Source: Rossellomorea sp. BNER
GTDB lineage: Bacteria > Bacillota > Bacilli > Bacillales > Bacillaceae_B
DNA length: 64,000 nt
Assembly: GCA_024213275.1 (NCBI GenBank)
Contig: JANAVG010000005.1
Coordinates: forward strand, 1 to 64,000
Direction: 5' to 3'
The position numbers and the translations under genes were made by a program. The first letter of the stretch is position 1; each line of letters starts with the position of its first letter. Shown here in pieces: positions 1 to 9,795 of this stretch. Under the pieces are notes generated by a model, which saw only the letters and a program-made list of their open reading frames with translations, ran no database searches and was not told the DNA's origin.

Positions 1-137
1 TATATGGTAATAACTTAGGAAGAAGTGGCTCACTTTTGAAGTGATCGCTCTGGCTCAAATCAATGTTGACAAATACACTTTGTTTAATGGAAGGAAAATA
101 TTCCCCTAAAATAAGACTATAATCGGGAGGGAATTAG

Positions 138-446
138 ATGAGCTGGAAAGAAGACTATATTAATCTAAACATCATTTCTCAAGAGGTTACACGAATCATA
201 AATGATCTCGGTGATGAAATTGAACTGGAAATTACTCAATTTTGCGATCACTACTGTGTAATTGCAACCATTTGCCAAGAACAGCCACCTTATAAAGACT
301 ATATTGCATTTGGTCAGGATGCCTATAGTAAACAAAAAGCTATGGATGAAGCACTCAGAGAACTGTATACACATGCCTATAGTTTTAAGGATATTCTCTT
401 CCATACTTCTGTAACCACTCCCCAAGAATTAGACCGTTACCATTAA
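138..446 (+). CDS. hypothetical protein, 102 aa
   Basis: I do not recognise this protein. It is small, acidic and soluble-looking, with no signal peptide or membrane segment. It has a Cys-His-Tyr-Cys cluster (CDHYC) near residue 37 and another Cys at about 46, which could be coincidental. The ATG at 138 is chosen because GGGAGG lies 7 bases upstream; an overlapping minus-strand frame has no ribosome binding site. It stands alone: the next gene runs toward it on the other strand, with a weak hairpin between. Coding status is likely from start signal and composition; function unknown. Confidence 0.6.
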   Translation: MSWKEDYINLNIISQEVTRIINDLGDEIELEITQFCDHYCVIATICQEQPPYKDYIAFGQDAYSKQKAMDEALRELYTHAYSFKDILFHTSVTTPQELDRYH

Positions 447-639
447 CTACGTAAGAAACTAGTGAGAAGGCCCTTTAACCAAAAAAGTCTTTCTCGCTTA
501 TTCTTTGATGACTTATTATTTTAGCCTATTTGATGTATGCTTTTACAAATTTCGGGGCGTCACTGTGACCAGAATTAAATGGTATCGTTTTTGTCTTTTT
601 GTAATTTCATTATTTCTCTGATTAATCTAATGCCAAATA

Positions 640-663
640 CTACCTTCAAAATTAGGAAGGTAG
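640..663. terminator. hairpin between convergent genes
   Basis: An 8-bp perfect stem (CTACCTTC/GAAGGTAG) with an 8-base loop lies between the convergent genes at 138-446 and 683-1654. It is followed by CTTTT on the plus strand. The T-run is short in both directions, so termination is plausible but weak. Confidence 0.4.
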
Positions 664-682
664 CTTTTGAGAATGAATAACC

Positions 683-1654
683 TTAATATGCGTTAGCTTC
701 TGACAAGGTTTTAAAAACATCACCTAAATATCCTTTAGCAAGTTCCATACCATACATTGCTTCTTCTATCTGTGTTGCATCGTTGTCGTCTAATGCTGTC
801 GGTAACATATCCATTGATATAAAATAAAGGTCCATTGCATTTAAGTATTTTTCATGTGTTTCTTTGTATTTGTCTGGCACTTCAAAACTAGCCGGGAGTT
901 CACTCAATCTTGAAATTTCAGTAATGGATACGGAAACATCAACTTTCCAATCTAAATCGCCGGGTTTTGGATTTAAGAATAGTTCGCCAAATATCTTGAG
1001 CTGTTCGCCCATGAGTCCTGCATGATCTTTCATTTCTTTTATGTATTCAGCTTCCATCTTAGATTGGTCGATACTAGTATCTATTTCTTCCACTTCTTCT
1101 ACATTTTCACTAGAGATTCCAGTGGATAGGTGCTTGGGTTCGCTCTTAATCGATAGTGAATATTTATTGTAATCTTCTATTTCGATGGAAACAGTTTCTG
1201 AATCATTATAAAATTCTTCCATATCGTCAGAGAACCCACCGAATTCGGAGTCAAAAAGTAAATCTTTATTGTCTCCTTCATACTCAACATTAACTTTTAT
1301 TTCAAATTCATATTCTCCGTCAACTAAATCAACTTTTTCTGTTTCGGATATATTAAAAACAGCTTTAGATGGGGTTGGTTCTTCCTTTCCATCATAGTTG
1401 CCAATTAGATTCCCAATTGGATCCCTTAGATAAGCTTGGCTCCAAGTAATCCCCTTTGGAAGATTAGTGGTAAAATCAACTTCCACTTTAGAGTTTGTAG
1501 CATCATAAGCTATGCTATCCATTGTCACTTTTAACCTTTTTCGTTCTATCTCTTCTTTACTCGATTCCTTTGTTCCATTACATGCTGAAACAAAAACGAA
1601 ACAAGCCACTAATAAAAACACTAATTTTAATTTGTTGTTGATGTATAAATTCAT
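683..1654 (-). CDS. putative lipoprotein, 323 aa
   Basis: The N-terminus has charged residues, a hydrophobic stretch and a lipobox (FVSAC, Cys at about residue 25), so the protein is probably exported and lipid-anchored to the outer face of the membrane. The rest is acidic, rich in Glu/Asp/Lys and without further membrane segments. The first half looks like a beta-rich Ig-like region (ITWSQAYLRDP, GEYEFEIKVNVEYEG), and the last 120 residues look helical. I do not recognise the family. It is transcribed alone; its nearest neighbours are 550 bp upstream and a convergent gene downstream. Function is unknown; a surface binding or chaperone role would be a guess. Confidence 0.75.
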   Translation of the reverse strand: MNLYINNKLKLVFLLVACFVFVSACNGTKESSKEEIERKRLKVTMDSIAYDATNSKVEVDFTTNLPKGITWSQAYLRDPIGNLIGNYDGKEEPTPSKAVFNISETEKVDLVDGEYEFEIKVNVEYEGDNKDLLFDSEFGGFSDDMEEFYNDSETVSIEIEDYNKYSLSIKSEPKHLSTGISSENVEEVEEIDTSIDQSKMEAEYIKEMKDHAGLMGEQLKIFGELFLNPKPGDLDWKVDVSVSITEISRLSELPASFEVPDKYKETHEKYLNAMDLYFISMDMLPTALDDNDATQIEEAMYGMELAKGYLGDVFKTLSEANAY

Positions 1655-2162
1655 GCTAGTTCCCCTTTTTATGCGACTCTTAATACGCTTTCAACTGTAA
1701 TAAGAAAAAGAAGTTAAACTATACCAGAAAATTAAGTCTTATCCTAGGAAGATGCATTTTCAAACTTTTTCCTTTCTAGAAAAACGTCCATAAACCCTTC
1801 TATTATACTTTTTATGTTATAAAGATGTTCTTAAGTTCCTCTCTTAATCCACTATGTAAATAGCGAATAATACTTACTTGGTTAATTTCCTTATCAGTAA
1901 TAATAAGCCCTTAATTCATTGAGACATGTCATAAATTATGATTTTCAGAACTAGAAAAGCATTTAGTTCTTTCTGTTAGAATTAAATCCTCTCTAAAATC
2001 ATCCTCAATAATTAATTGAGTAACGTATATCTCACTATTTATGAGGAATTAAAATCTCAAGGTCATCCTATTTCTAAAATTGAGAAGGTCGAAGAGCTAA
2101 CTCCATATTCCTTTTCTAACTTCCGCGGAATCAATATCTTAATAAACACAACAGAAATAAAA
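1655..2162. other. gene-poor gap upstream of the lipoprotein gene
   Basis: About 500 AT-rich bases lie between the lipoprotein gene and the end of the exopolysaccharide operon. The only protein-like stretch is the plus-strand frame at 2016-2177, listed separately. I see no tRNA, clear riboswitch or repeat copy here. Confidence 0.4.
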
Positions 2163-2177
2163 CCATGTACTGTTTAA
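2016..2177 (+). pseudogene. possible protein remnant, 53 codons
   Basis: From a TTG at 2016 the plus strand encodes 53 residues of protein-like composition, including KIEKVEELTPYSFSNFRG, which resembles the C-terminal part of a folded protein. There is no ribosome binding site, and the frame runs into the eps terminator hairpin. It may be a gene remnant or chance. I could not assign a family. Confidence 0.22.
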
Positions 2178-2186
2178 AGTACATGG
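2163..2186 (-). terminator. terminator of the exopolysaccharide operon
   Basis: A 9-bp perfect stem (CCATGTACT/AGTACATGG) with a 6-base loop is followed on the minus strand by TTTTATTTC. It starts 20 bases past the stop codon of the last eps gene, so it is the expected intrinsic terminator of that operon. Confidence 0.8.
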
Positions 2187-2205
2187 CTTTCTTAAACTAT
2201 CAAAG

Positions 2206-3354
2206 TTAATCTTCTAATAGCCCTAAAACTCTATTTACAACTTTATCCTGCTCTTGCTCAGTCATATTCGACCCAGAAGGCAAACACAATCCCCTTGCAA
2301 AAAGTCCATCAGAAACACTATAACCCTCTTCATGAGTATAATATTTACTACCTTCAAATAACGGTTGTAAGTGCAATGGTTTCCATACTGGTCGGGCCTC
2401 AATATTATCTTCAGCTAATTTTTCGATGATTTCATAAGGGGTCACTTTGATTAAAACTGGATCTAATGTAAGTGTTGTCAGCCAACGATTGGACATAGTT
2501 CCTTCTAATTCTGGCATAAAAGTAAGACCTTCTATGTGTCCAAGTGCTTCTTGATACCTTTCGAAAATGGTTCTTCTAGCTCTCACGCGATCATCAAGCA
2601 CTGCTAACTGTGCTCTACCAACACCAGCTAAGATATTACTCAAACGATAATTGTAACCAACAACACTATGCTGGTAATGAGGTGCTGGGTCGCGAGCTTG
2701 TGTTGCTAAAAATCGAGCCCTATTCAAAGCTTCGACATCATTTGAAACCAGCATGCCTCCACCAGAAGTGGTTATAATTTTATTACCATTGAAAGAGTAT
2801 ACTCCAAACTTACCAAATGAGCCGCTCTTTTTCCCATTATATTTGGAACCCAATGACTCAGCTGCATCTTCAATGATAGGAACATTATATCTATTACAAA
2901 CTTGTAATAGCTCATCCATTTTTGCACTTTGCCCATATAGGTTTACTACAATTACTGCTTTAGGAAGCTTTCTATTAATAGAAGATTCTTTTAAAGCTTT
3001 TTCTAACGCTCGTGGTGACATATTCCATGTATTTGGTTCTGAGTCAATAAATACAGGAGTCCCCCCCAAATATACTATAGGGTTTGCGCTTGCGATAAAG
3101 GTTAAGCTAGAGCAAAAAACTATATCTCCTTTGCTAACCCCAAGAAGGTCAAGGGCAAGTTGAATAGCAGCAGTTCCTGAGCTAACTGCTACCGCACCCT
3201 CTGTCCCAACATAACTTGCAATTTCCTCTTCAAAACTATCTACATTTGGACCTAATGGAGCAATCCAATTTGTTTCAAAAGCATGGTTAATGTATTTTTG
3301 TTCATTTCCACTCATGTGTGGAGAAGAAAGAAATATTCTTTTGTTAATTGACAT
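2206..3354 (-). CDS. epsN: DegT/DnrJ/EryC1 PLP aminotransferase, EpsN/PglE type
   Basis: PLP-dependent sugar aminotransferase of the fold-type I DegT family. It probably converts a UDP-4-keto-6-deoxy-GlcNAc (made by EpsC) into the 4-amino sugar, as EpsN and PglE do. Visible motifs are the N-terminal SPHMSGNEQKYI, SSGTAAIQLAL, EDAAESLGS and SFNGNKIITTSGGGML, which contains the PLP lysine. The start used is the internal ATG at 3354 (MSINKR), because GAGAGGTG precedes it; an in-frame ATG 45 bases upstream would add an atypical tail. It is the last gene of the operon, after epsM, and the terminator lies 20 bases downstream. Confidence 0.9.
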   Translation of the reverse strand: MSINKRIFLSSPHMSGNEQKYINHAFETNWIAPLGPNVDSFEEEIASYVGTEGAVAVSSGTAAIQLALDLLGVSKGDIVFCSSLTFIASANPIVYLGGTPVFIDSEPNTWNMSPRALEKALKESSINRKLPKAVIVVNLYGQSAKMDELLQVCNRYNVPIIEDAAESLGSKYNGKKSGSFGKFGVYSFNGNKIITTSGGGMLVSNDVEALNRARFLATQARDPAPHYQHSVVGYNYRLSNILAGVGRAQLAVLDDRVRARRTIFERYQEALGHIEGLTFMPELEGTMSNRWLTTLTLDPVLIKVTPYEIIEKLAEDNIEARPVWKPLHLQPLFEGSKYYTHEEGYSVSDGLFARGLCLPSGSNMTEQEQDKVVNRVLGLLED

Positions 3355-3409
3355 ATGACACCTCTCATTGTAAAAAAAAGTAGATTTGTCCGTTTTCAAA
3401 AAGGTCTTT

Positions 3410-4039
3410 TTAATCTATAAGCTTGGCAGGAACACCAACAACTAATTTATTACTAGGAATATTTTGAATAACTACGGCACCTGCACCGACAGTGGACCAT
3501 GCCCCCACTTTTTTATTGGGGATAATGGTTACTCCAGCGCCTACATGACTTCCTTCACCGATATGAACAGTCCCTGTTAAGGTCGCCGATGGGGAGATAT
3601 GAGCATAACTCTCTATAATGTTATCATGCTCTATCACACAATTAGTATTTAAGATCACATGCTCACCAATTTTACTATCCGCATTAATCACCACATTTGG
3701 CATGATAACTGTACCTGTCCCGATTTTCGCTGAGGGACTTATAACTGCTGATGGATGAATAACTGTTGCGAATGAAATATTACTATTTTTAAACAATTGA
3801 AGAACGAATTTATTCCTAACTTTATTATTTCCGATAGCTAAGATAAAATTAAGATTTTCTTCTTGTTCAATGAGAACTCGAGCATGATCTATATCAGCGT
3901 ATATACACCCATGTACCTCTTTTAATTTGGGAAAGCGATCATCCAAAATAGCTCGCACTGAATACTTTCCTTGCGCTTTAATACAATCTTGGATAACCCT
4001 ACTATGTCCTCCAGCTCCAATTATCGCAATAGGTTTCAT
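3410..4039 (-). CDS. epsM: sugar O/N-acetyltransferase, EpsM/PglD type
   Basis: A 209-aa protein with an N-terminal Rossmann-like PglD_N domain (AIIGAGGHSRVIQD) followed by a left-handed beta helix of hexapeptide repeats (PSAVISPSAKIGTGTVIMPN and on). PglD/EpsM enzymes acetylate the 4-amino group of UDP-4-amino-sugars with acetyl-CoA, giving UDP-diacetylbacillosamine. His in ATVIHPSA and in VIEHDNII fit the catalytic and binding histidines of the family. The start overlaps the stop of epsL by one base at 4039, indicating translational coupling. The epsL-epsM-epsN order matches the bacillosamine module of B. subtilis. Confidence 0.9.
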   Translation of the reverse strand: MKPIAIIGAGGHSRVIQDCIKAQGKYSVRAILDDRFPKLKEVHGCIYADIDHARVLIEQEENLNFILAIGNNKVRNKFVLQLFKNSNISFATVIHPSAVISPSAKIGTGTVIMPNVVINADSKIGEHVILNTNCVIEHDNIIESYAHISPSATLTGTVHIGEGSHVGAGVTIIPNKKVGAWSTVGAGAVVIQNIPSNKLVVGVPAKLID

Positions 4040-4662
4040 TACTCACCACTAACCTTTTCTTGTTTAGTACCTGTAAACTTTTCAATTGTTACATGTCCAT
4101 CTTGGCTTATGCCTTCTGATTTAAAAACCTTTGCAACGGTCATCCATAATATCTTTATATCTAACAAAAGAGATTGGTTATCTATATACCAAACATCTAA
4201 TTTAAACTTTTCGTCCCATGAGATTGCATTACGACCGTTTACTTGTGCCCATCCAGTAATTCCTGGTCTGACTTCGTGCCTTCTAGCTTGTTCAGTAGTA
4301 TATAAATCCAAGTACTCCATTAATAAAGGTCTTGGACCTACTAAACTCAAATCTCCTTTAAGAACATTAAAAAGCTGAGGGAGTTCGTCCAGACTTAATC
4401 TTCTGACAACTTTACCAAACGAAGTGAGACGTATGTTGTCTGGAAGTAACTCCCCATTCTCATTTTTTTCATCCGTCATTGTTCTGAATTTATAAACAAA
4501 AAACGGGGTTTTGTTTAAACCTGGACGCTTTTGTTTAAATATAATTGGTGAACCAAGTTTTAGTCGAATTAGTATTGAAGTAATTAAAATGATAGGCAAT
4601 AAAGTGATAATTCCAATTAATGCGAGTAAAAAATCTAGTAATCGTTTCAATCTACCACACAC
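4039..4662 (-). CDS. epsL: undecaprenyl-phosphate sugar-1-phosphate transferase, EpsL type
   Basis: Initiating sugar transferase of the bacterial sugar transferase family (PF02397). It moves a sugar-1-phosphate from UDP onto undecaprenyl phosphate at the inner face of the membrane, the first step of polysaccharide repeat assembly. At 207 aa it is the short monotopic PglC/EpsL form, with one N-terminal hydrophobic helix (about residues 8-30) and no extra membrane domain. Conserved motifs are [52 protein letters not shown] and [14 protein letters not shown]. The DE of LSLDELPQ is the catalytic pair in PglC. Only 4 bases separate it from the upstream dehydrogenase gene. Confidence 0.93.
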   Translation of the reverse strand: MCGRLKRLLDFLLALIGIITLLPIILITSILIRLKLGSPIIFKQKRPGLNKTPFFVYKFRTMTDEKNENGELLPDNIRLTSFGKVVRRLSLDELPQLFNVLKGDLSLVGPRPLLMEYLDLYTTEQARRHEVRPGITGWAQVNGRNAISWDEKFKLDVWYIDNQSLLLDIKILWMTVAKVFKSEGISQDGHVTIEKFTGTKQEKVSGE

Positions 4663-4666
4663 TCAC

Positions 4667-5950
4667 TTATACATTTGTTAAAGAAACGTTTTTCATTTTA
4701 AATAAATTTCCATAGTTATAATATTCAATATTAGTATTAGAAATATTAACACAATTACGAGTGTCAAATATAACCGGCTTATTCATTAAGCTAGTAATCT
4801 TATCTTCTTCTAATTTCTTAAATTCATTATGATCAGTTAAAATCAATATACAATCTGCTTGATTAATTGCTTCTTGATAAGAAGACAGATGAAAATAGAC
4901 TTGTTCTTGCTGAACATGTGGATCATAGATTCCTAATCTATAACCTTCTTCTTTTAGCTCCTCTAATACATCCATAGCAGGACTTTCACGAACGTCATCA
5001 ATATTTCCTTTATAGGTAAGACCAAATACTGCAATTTTTGAACTTCTATTAGGATACATTTTTTTTACTTGTTCAACAACAAAAGACGGCATTGAATTGT
5101 TTATTTTTCTAGAATCTGAAATCAATACTGACTCCTCTGGTGCCTTTTCAATAATAAAGTAAGGGTCTACCGCAAGACAATGCCCACCAACACCTGGTCC
5201 AGGACAATGTAAATTAACACGTGGGTGTCTATTCGCTAAATCAATAACCTCCAAAGCATTAATTTCTAATTTTTCGGATATCTTTGCTAGTTCGTTTGCT
5301 AAAGCAATGTTTACATCCCTATATGTGTTTTCCATTAATTTTGACATTTCAGCACTGACTGCACTGGTGATTAAAATATCACCTTTTACAAATGAACGAT
5401 AAGCTTCTGTTGCTTTTTGAGCAGAAATATCATTAATTCCTCCTACTATTCTGGTATTTTCAACTAGCTCAATAAGTATTCTCCCAGGTAATACTCTTTC
5501 TGGACAATGTGCTAAGTATATATCTTCACCAACAACCCAACCATTTCCATTTAAAATTGGAGCAACTACATCATCCATTGTACGGGGAGGAATAGTGGAT
5601 TCTACAATTATAGTATTTCCCTTGTTAAGAAAAGGAAGGATAGACTTCGTGGCAGATACGACATAATTTAAGTTTGCTGTATGGTCATCATTATGTGGTG
5701 TAGGAACAGCAATAATAAAGCATTCTGCAGAAGTTGGCTCAAGTTGAGCTTTAAGATTACCTTTAGATACAACTTCTTTTACTAATTCCCCAAGACCCAC
5801 TTCTTCAATATGGACTTCGCCTCTATTCAATTTTTCAACAGCTATAGAGTTAATGTCTACACCAGTTACATCCCAATCAGCTTTTGCGAACATAGCAGCA
5901 GTTGGTAACCCGATGTATCCAAGACCTACTACACACATTGTTTTGGGCAT
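4667..5950 (-). CDS. UDP-N-acetyl-sugar 6-dehydrogenase, WecC/WbpA family
   Basis: NAD-dependent nucleotide-sugar dehydrogenase of 427 aa, oxidising C6 of a UDP-HexNAc to a uronic acid. The N-terminal Rossmann fold reads CVVGLGYIGLPTAAMF. The middle has HCPERVLPG, and the catalytic Cys sits in GPGVGGHCLAVDPYF at about residue 254. The C-terminal UDP-binding domain includes GLTYKGNIDDVRESPA. The motif forms fit UDP-ManNAc or UDP-GlcNAc dehydrogenases rather than UDP-glucose dehydrogenase; a true UDP-glucose dehydrogenase gene is at 31165. No WecB-type epimerase is in the cluster, so the substrate is uncertain. It starts immediately after the stop of the glycosyltransferase gene. Confidence 0.88.
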   Translation of the reverse strand: MPKTMCVVGLGYIGLPTAAMFAKADWDVTGVDINSIAVEKLNRGEVHIEEVGLGELVKEVVSKGNLKAQLEPTSAECFIIAVPTPHNDDHTANLNYVVSATKSILPFLNKGNTIIVESTIPPRTMDDVVAPILNGNGWVVGEDIYLAHCPERVLPGRILIELVENTRIVGGINDISAQKATEAYRSFVKGDILITSAVSAEMSKLMENTYRDVNIALANELAKISEKLEINALEVIDLANRHPRVNLHCPGPGVGGHCLAVDPYFIIEKAPEESVLISDSRKINNSMPSFVVEQVKKMYPNRSSKIAVFGLTYKGNIDDVRESPAMDVLEELKEEGYRLGIYDPHVQQEQVYFHLSSYQEAINQADCILILTDHNEFKKLEEDKITSLMNKPVIFDTRNCVNISNTNIEYYNYGNLFKMKNVSLTNV

Positions 5951-7180
5951 TTAATCCACAACCTTTTCAATTTCTTTAATATATTTATCTGCTAAGTTTT
6001 CTCTACTAAAATTTAAACGAACATATTTCAATCCATTCTGCCCGAGTTTAAATAACTCATTTTTGTTATTATATAAAGTTAGTATTTTCTCCTTAAAATC
6101 GTCAGTGTTATCAGGATCTACATAGTACCCTGATTGGCTTTCTTCTACTAATTCTCTAGCAACACCATCAATCCCTAATAAAATAGGCTTCGCACAAGAC
6201 ATATAGTCAAAGACCTTGTTAGGATAGACTGTCTTAAATGTATCAACCTTTTTTAAAACAGCTGTACATACATCTGAAGCGTTACAAAAATCTGGAATAA
6301 TATTTTTAGGTTGTGAATCCACAAATATTATATTATTAATATTTTCCATTTTCACTCTTTCTTTTAACCTACTTTTTTCCATACCATCACCGACTAGTAT
6401 AAATACAATATTCGGATAGTCTGCACAAACCTTTGCAACATTTAAAATAGAATCCAAGTTGTTAGCAACACCATGAGCCCCCATATAGGTAATAACAAAT
6501 TTACCCTCGAGATTATACTTCTTTCTTACCCAGTTCTCTTTTAGAGTTGGTTGAAAAATGTCTAGATCAGCACCATTTGGAATAAAAGTAATTTTTTCTT
6601 GATTAATTGATTTATTTTCTAATAAAATCCTTTCAAAAGCAGGTGTTAAAACGTTTATTTTATTTGCAAACCTATAAGAAAGTTTTTCTATTAAATAGGC
6701 AACTTTTATTAGTAACTTGTTTTTAAGAATTCCTGTATCTATTGCTGATTCCGGCCAGAGATCTCGGATTTCAAAAATCATAGGTACTCTTTTGAACCAT
6801 TTAGTTAACACCCCTGTAATACCTACAAAAAGAGGTGGTGAAGTAACAATTAATACATCGTGCTTTGAAATTCTAAAAAGTGTTGCTGTTAACGATGAAA
6901 AAGTAAAAGAAAAATACCCCCAGAATCTTCCTAAAAATGACTTATTGTATGATTCTGAGACATAAGTTCTATATACTACTACATTTTCTGAGTATTTTTC
7001 TTTTTTAATCCATCTTCCTTTATACTTACTTTCCTTTTTACCTGTTGCATAATGTACTGTACCAGCAACAACAGTTATTTCATGACCCATGTTCTCCCAA
7101 TACTTCACAAATTGATTAAAACGGGAACCACCTGAATCCCCCTTATCTAAAAAATATTGGTGTAAGATTAGTATTTTCAT
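5951..7180 (-). CDS. glycosyltransferase family 4 (WbuB-like)
   Basis: Retaining GT-B fold glycosyltransferase of about 409 aa, acting on the lipid-linked repeat at the inner membrane face. The N-terminal half begins MKILILHQYF and contains GDSGGSRF; the C-terminal GT4 domain has FIPNGADLDIFQP, ITYMGAHGVANNLDS, FILVGDGMEKSRL and YPNKVFDYMSCAKPILLGIDG, with the usual donor-binding acidic region. The start is the ATG at 7180 rather than one three codons earlier, because MKIL is the usual N-terminus. It lies between wzy and the dehydrogenase gene with almost no spacing. The donor sugar cannot be told from sequence. Confidence 0.85.
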   Translation of the reverse strand: MKILILHQYFLDKGDSGGSRFNQFVKYWENMGHEITVVAGTVHYATGKKESKYKGRWIKKEKYSENVVVYRTYVSESYNKSFLGRFWGYFSFTFSSLTATLFRISKHDVLIVTSPPLFVGITGVLTKWFKRVPMIFEIRDLWPESAIDTGILKNKLLIKVAYLIEKLSYRFANKINVLTPAFERILLENKSINQEKITFIPNGADLDIFQPTLKENWVRKKYNLEGKFVITYMGAHGVANNLDSILNVAKVCADYPNIVFILVGDGMEKSRLKERVKMENINNIIFVDSQPKNIIPDFCNASDVCTAVLKKVDTFKTVYPNKVFDYMSCAKPILLGIDGVARELVEESQSGYYVDPDNTDDFKEKILTLYNNKNELFKLGQNGLKYVRLNFSRENLADKYIKEIEKVVD

Positions 7181-7189
7181 AAATGTCAC

Positions 7190-8416
7190 CTACCTAATTT
7201 CCCTAAAGCTATTAATTTTCACTAAAAGAATGGAAAAAAACCAAATCCATCTATTATCATAAAGATCCCCACTTATTTGGGCAGTAAAAACCGAAAATAA
7301 AAACATAGTTGTTATTCCAGCTATAATTGTAATTAGCGTTTCATCCTGTTCATAAGATGACCTTCTTATATATTTAAATATAAGAAATGTACAAATGATT
7401 AAATTCAATAAAAAGATTATTAAGCCAACTAAACCTAATTCAAAAATAATTTCAGCAAATATATTATGAGGATATAGAAAATTTATTGTATTGTGTTCTT
7501 TAAATGAACCAACCCCCCAACCAAATATTGGATTTTCTTTAAATTTTTCAAAAGCTAAATTTATCATTTGGACTCGGATATTCACAGATTCTCCTTTATC
7601 ATCTTTAAATAAAAGAGTGAGCCTTTGATATATAGTTAAGTTTTGTAAGATTTTTTCGGGAATAAAATTAATAGTTATAATAGAAAATACTATTATAGAA
7701 GAAAATATACTGAATTTTTTTATCTTTTTTCGTTGATTACTTTGAATAAAACTTAATAAAAAGAAAATGAACGTGAATATAATTAACCCTATAAAAGATT
7801 GTCTTGAACCAGATAATGCAATTGAAACTGTAAATAAGCTAAGGGCTAAAAAAATTAATATACGATGAATAGTTTGTAGTTTTGAATCTTTTAATAGTAG
7901 TAGAGCTAATGATGCAATGAACCCAAAACTCATAAAACGAGAAAATGTAATTGGTCCACCACCAAATACACTTAATCTCCCTATAAGTAGGTTTCCGTTT
8001 ATTAAGGAGATTACAAATGCAGATATTGCAAATATAAGACTCACAAAAAATATTATTTTAAAAAACATTATTATTGATTGTTTTTTTAAAAAGATATAAT
8101 TAGAAATAAAGACTAAAGGAATTACATAAAGTGTGAACTCTACCACTTTAGATATTGAATAGCCATTAAGATTGTTGTTATACATACTCAGAAATATACT
8201 CAATAAAAAACACAACATTAATATAATCACTATATTTAATTTTATTATCACTATATTTCTTGCTAATAGTACAAAACATATAAATATCCCAATAAAGGAT
8301 ATATATATGGGGATAGAACTTACTGGCATCTTTAAAAATCTTCCTGAATAAAGAGAAAATACTAATAGTAAGATAAGCCACTTATTATATTTAGAATAAG
8401 CACTACTTTTAATCAA
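7190..8416 (-). CDS. O-antigen polymerase/ligase-like membrane protein (Wzy)
   Basis: A very hydrophobic 408-aa protein with about 10-12 predicted membrane helices and a large extracytoplasmic loop. It carries the Wzy_C-type signature around residues 295-325 (FGWGVGSFKEHNTINFLYPHNIFAEI), in which the PHN motif is typical. Such proteins polymerise lipid-linked repeat units on the outer face of the membrane. It sits between the flippase and glycosyltransferase genes, as expected for a Wzx/Wzy pathway. The stretch is more AT-rich than its neighbours, which is usual for wzx/wzy genes and suggests exchange of the central cassette. Confidence 0.85.
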   Translation of the reverse strand: MIKSSAYSKYNKWLILLLVFSLYSGRFLKMPVSSIPIYISFIGIFICFVLLARNIVIIKLNIVIILMLCFLLSIFLSMYNNNLNGYSISKVVEFTLYVIPLVFISNYIFLKKQSIIMFFKIIFFVSLIFAISAFVISLINGNLLIGRLSVFGGGPITFSRFMSFGFIASLALLLLKDSKLQTIHRILIFLALSLFTVSIALSGSRQSFIGLIIFTFIFFLLSFIQSNQRKKIKKFSIFSSIIVFSIITINFIPEKILQNLTIYQRLTLLFKDDKGESVNIRVQMINLAFEKFKENPIFGWGVGSFKEHNTINFLYPHNIFAEIIFELGLVGLIIFLLNLIICTFLIFKYIRRSSYEQDETLITIIAGITTMFLFSVFTAQISGDLYDNRWIWFFSILLVKINSFREIR

Positions 8417-8422
8417 TTTACA

Positions 8423-9691
8423 TCACTCACAATTATTGTAGTTTTTTACAGTATTAAAGGCTAATATAATAAGAAAAGCATACATAATCGCCATAGAAAC
8501 AGAATATATAGTAATAATAAAAACTATATTTTTAGTAAAAGCTGGTACTGCTATTAATGATAGTAAAACTAAACAAACCCTTATAAATTGCCAATAAAGA
8601 AATACTTTTTGCTTTTGATAGACATCTAGAATTGGTAGTAATGGAGACCCAATAATTTCAAAAAAGAACATTATTGATAAAATTCGGGCATAAGATCCTG
8701 CTACTTCCCATCCACTACCAAAGATAAGTTTAAATGTTATAGGACCAAAAAATGCAAGAAAGAAAGAAACTAAAAACCCAATAATAGCCAACTTTTTAAC
8801 AACTGAGACTAATAATGTTGTATTTTTTTTTGTATTTTTGAAATCACTGCTCATATCCCTACTTAATACTTGGCCTAAAGACTTACAAATCATTGAAATT
8901 GGAGCCTCAATAACTTTTATACACAATGAAAAAAGGCCTGCAGTTGTGCTATTAAATGTAATTGCTATTATTAAAGGAGGGGATTGCATAGATATATTAT
9001 TAAATAAATTTGAAAGACTAGCGTACATAGGATAATGTCGATATTTTTTAACTAATAATGAATCATTTTTAACAGAAAATATATTTAACTTATTAAAATT
9101 ATCAGATTTGGTATTTATATAGATGCTTTTAATTAAGCTTATATTTCCAGATATTTTACCAAGTACATCACCTATTAATAAGCCATAGTTAGTAGTCTTC
9201 TTAAATCCAAGGGATAACTGTGTAAAAACCATCCAGAAGTTCTGATTAATTTTGGTTCTTGATATAACCCTATAGTCGTCATACTTTAATGCTAAATTCG
9301 TCAATATTTGATTAAGACCTAACCCTAGAAAACTTATAGGTAATAAATATAAATATATCTTATCAATATTTACCAAAGAGATTCTAATCCAATTATTAAA
9401 AACTAAAATTAATAATAATAGAATAATTGTATTGAGAATTAGTATCTTTATACATAGTACTAACAATTGGAGCGACTCTTTTCTAGAATTCGGAAGCAAA
9501 ATCGAAGTTTCCATTTTAAGAGAAGCATTTACTACAGTAATTGAAAGTAATGATGTATAAACTGCCAAATTGCCAAACTCTTCAGCTGAATACATTCTTG
9601 TTATTAAAGGAGATGTTAACAATACAATTAACTGCCCTAAAAATGTCCCTTTAATTAATGTTGCAGCTTTACTAACAAATTTATTATTCAT
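8423..9691 (-). CDS. polysaccharide flippase (Wzx, MATE/MOP superfamily)
   Basis: A membrane protein of about 422 aa with 12-14 hydrophobic helices. The N-terminus (SKAATLIKGTFLGQLIVLLTS, LITRMYSAEEFGNLAVYTS) is typical of Wzx/RfbX flippases that translocate undecaprenyl-linked repeat units. The ATG at 9691 is preceded by GGGAAGA with suitable spacing and gives the canonical MNNKF start; two upstream ATGs would add 7 residues. It begins the AT-rich central cassette of the operon. An uncharacterised gap of about 100 bases separates it from epsC. Confidence 0.87.
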   Translation of the reverse strand: MNNKFVSKAATLIKGTFLGQLIVLLTSPLITRMYSAEEFGNLAVYTSLLSITVVNASLKMETSILLPNSRKESLQLLVLCIKILILNTIILLLLILVFNNWIRISLVNIDKIYLYLLPISFLGLGLNQILTNLALKYDDYRVISRTKINQNFWMVFTQLSLGFKKTTNYGLLIGDVLGKISGNISLIKSIYINTKSDNFNKLNIFSVKNDSLLVKKYRHYPMYASLSNLFNNISMQSPPLIIAITFNSTTAGLFSLCIKVIEAPISMICKSLGQVLSRDMSSDFKNTKKNTTLLVSVVKKLAIIGFLVSFFLAFFGPITFKLIFGSGWEVAGSYARILSIMFFFEIIGSPLLPILDVYQKQKVFLYWQFIRVCLVLLSLIAVPAFTKNIVFIITIYSVSMAIMYAFLIILAFNTVKNYNNCE

Positions 9692-9795
9692 AAATATAGT
9701 TCTTCCCATCATTTTAATACTAATTATTTGGAGTCTCTGATAGTTATAATCTATTAAAACCTGATCCTTTATTTATATTTTTTCACTTTTTCTCC

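Noticed and set aside
66..123. TTGACA at 66 and TATAAT at 118 as a promoter for the first gene
   Set aside because: The two are 46 bases apart and the TATAAT is too close to the ribosome binding site; neither has a proper partner.
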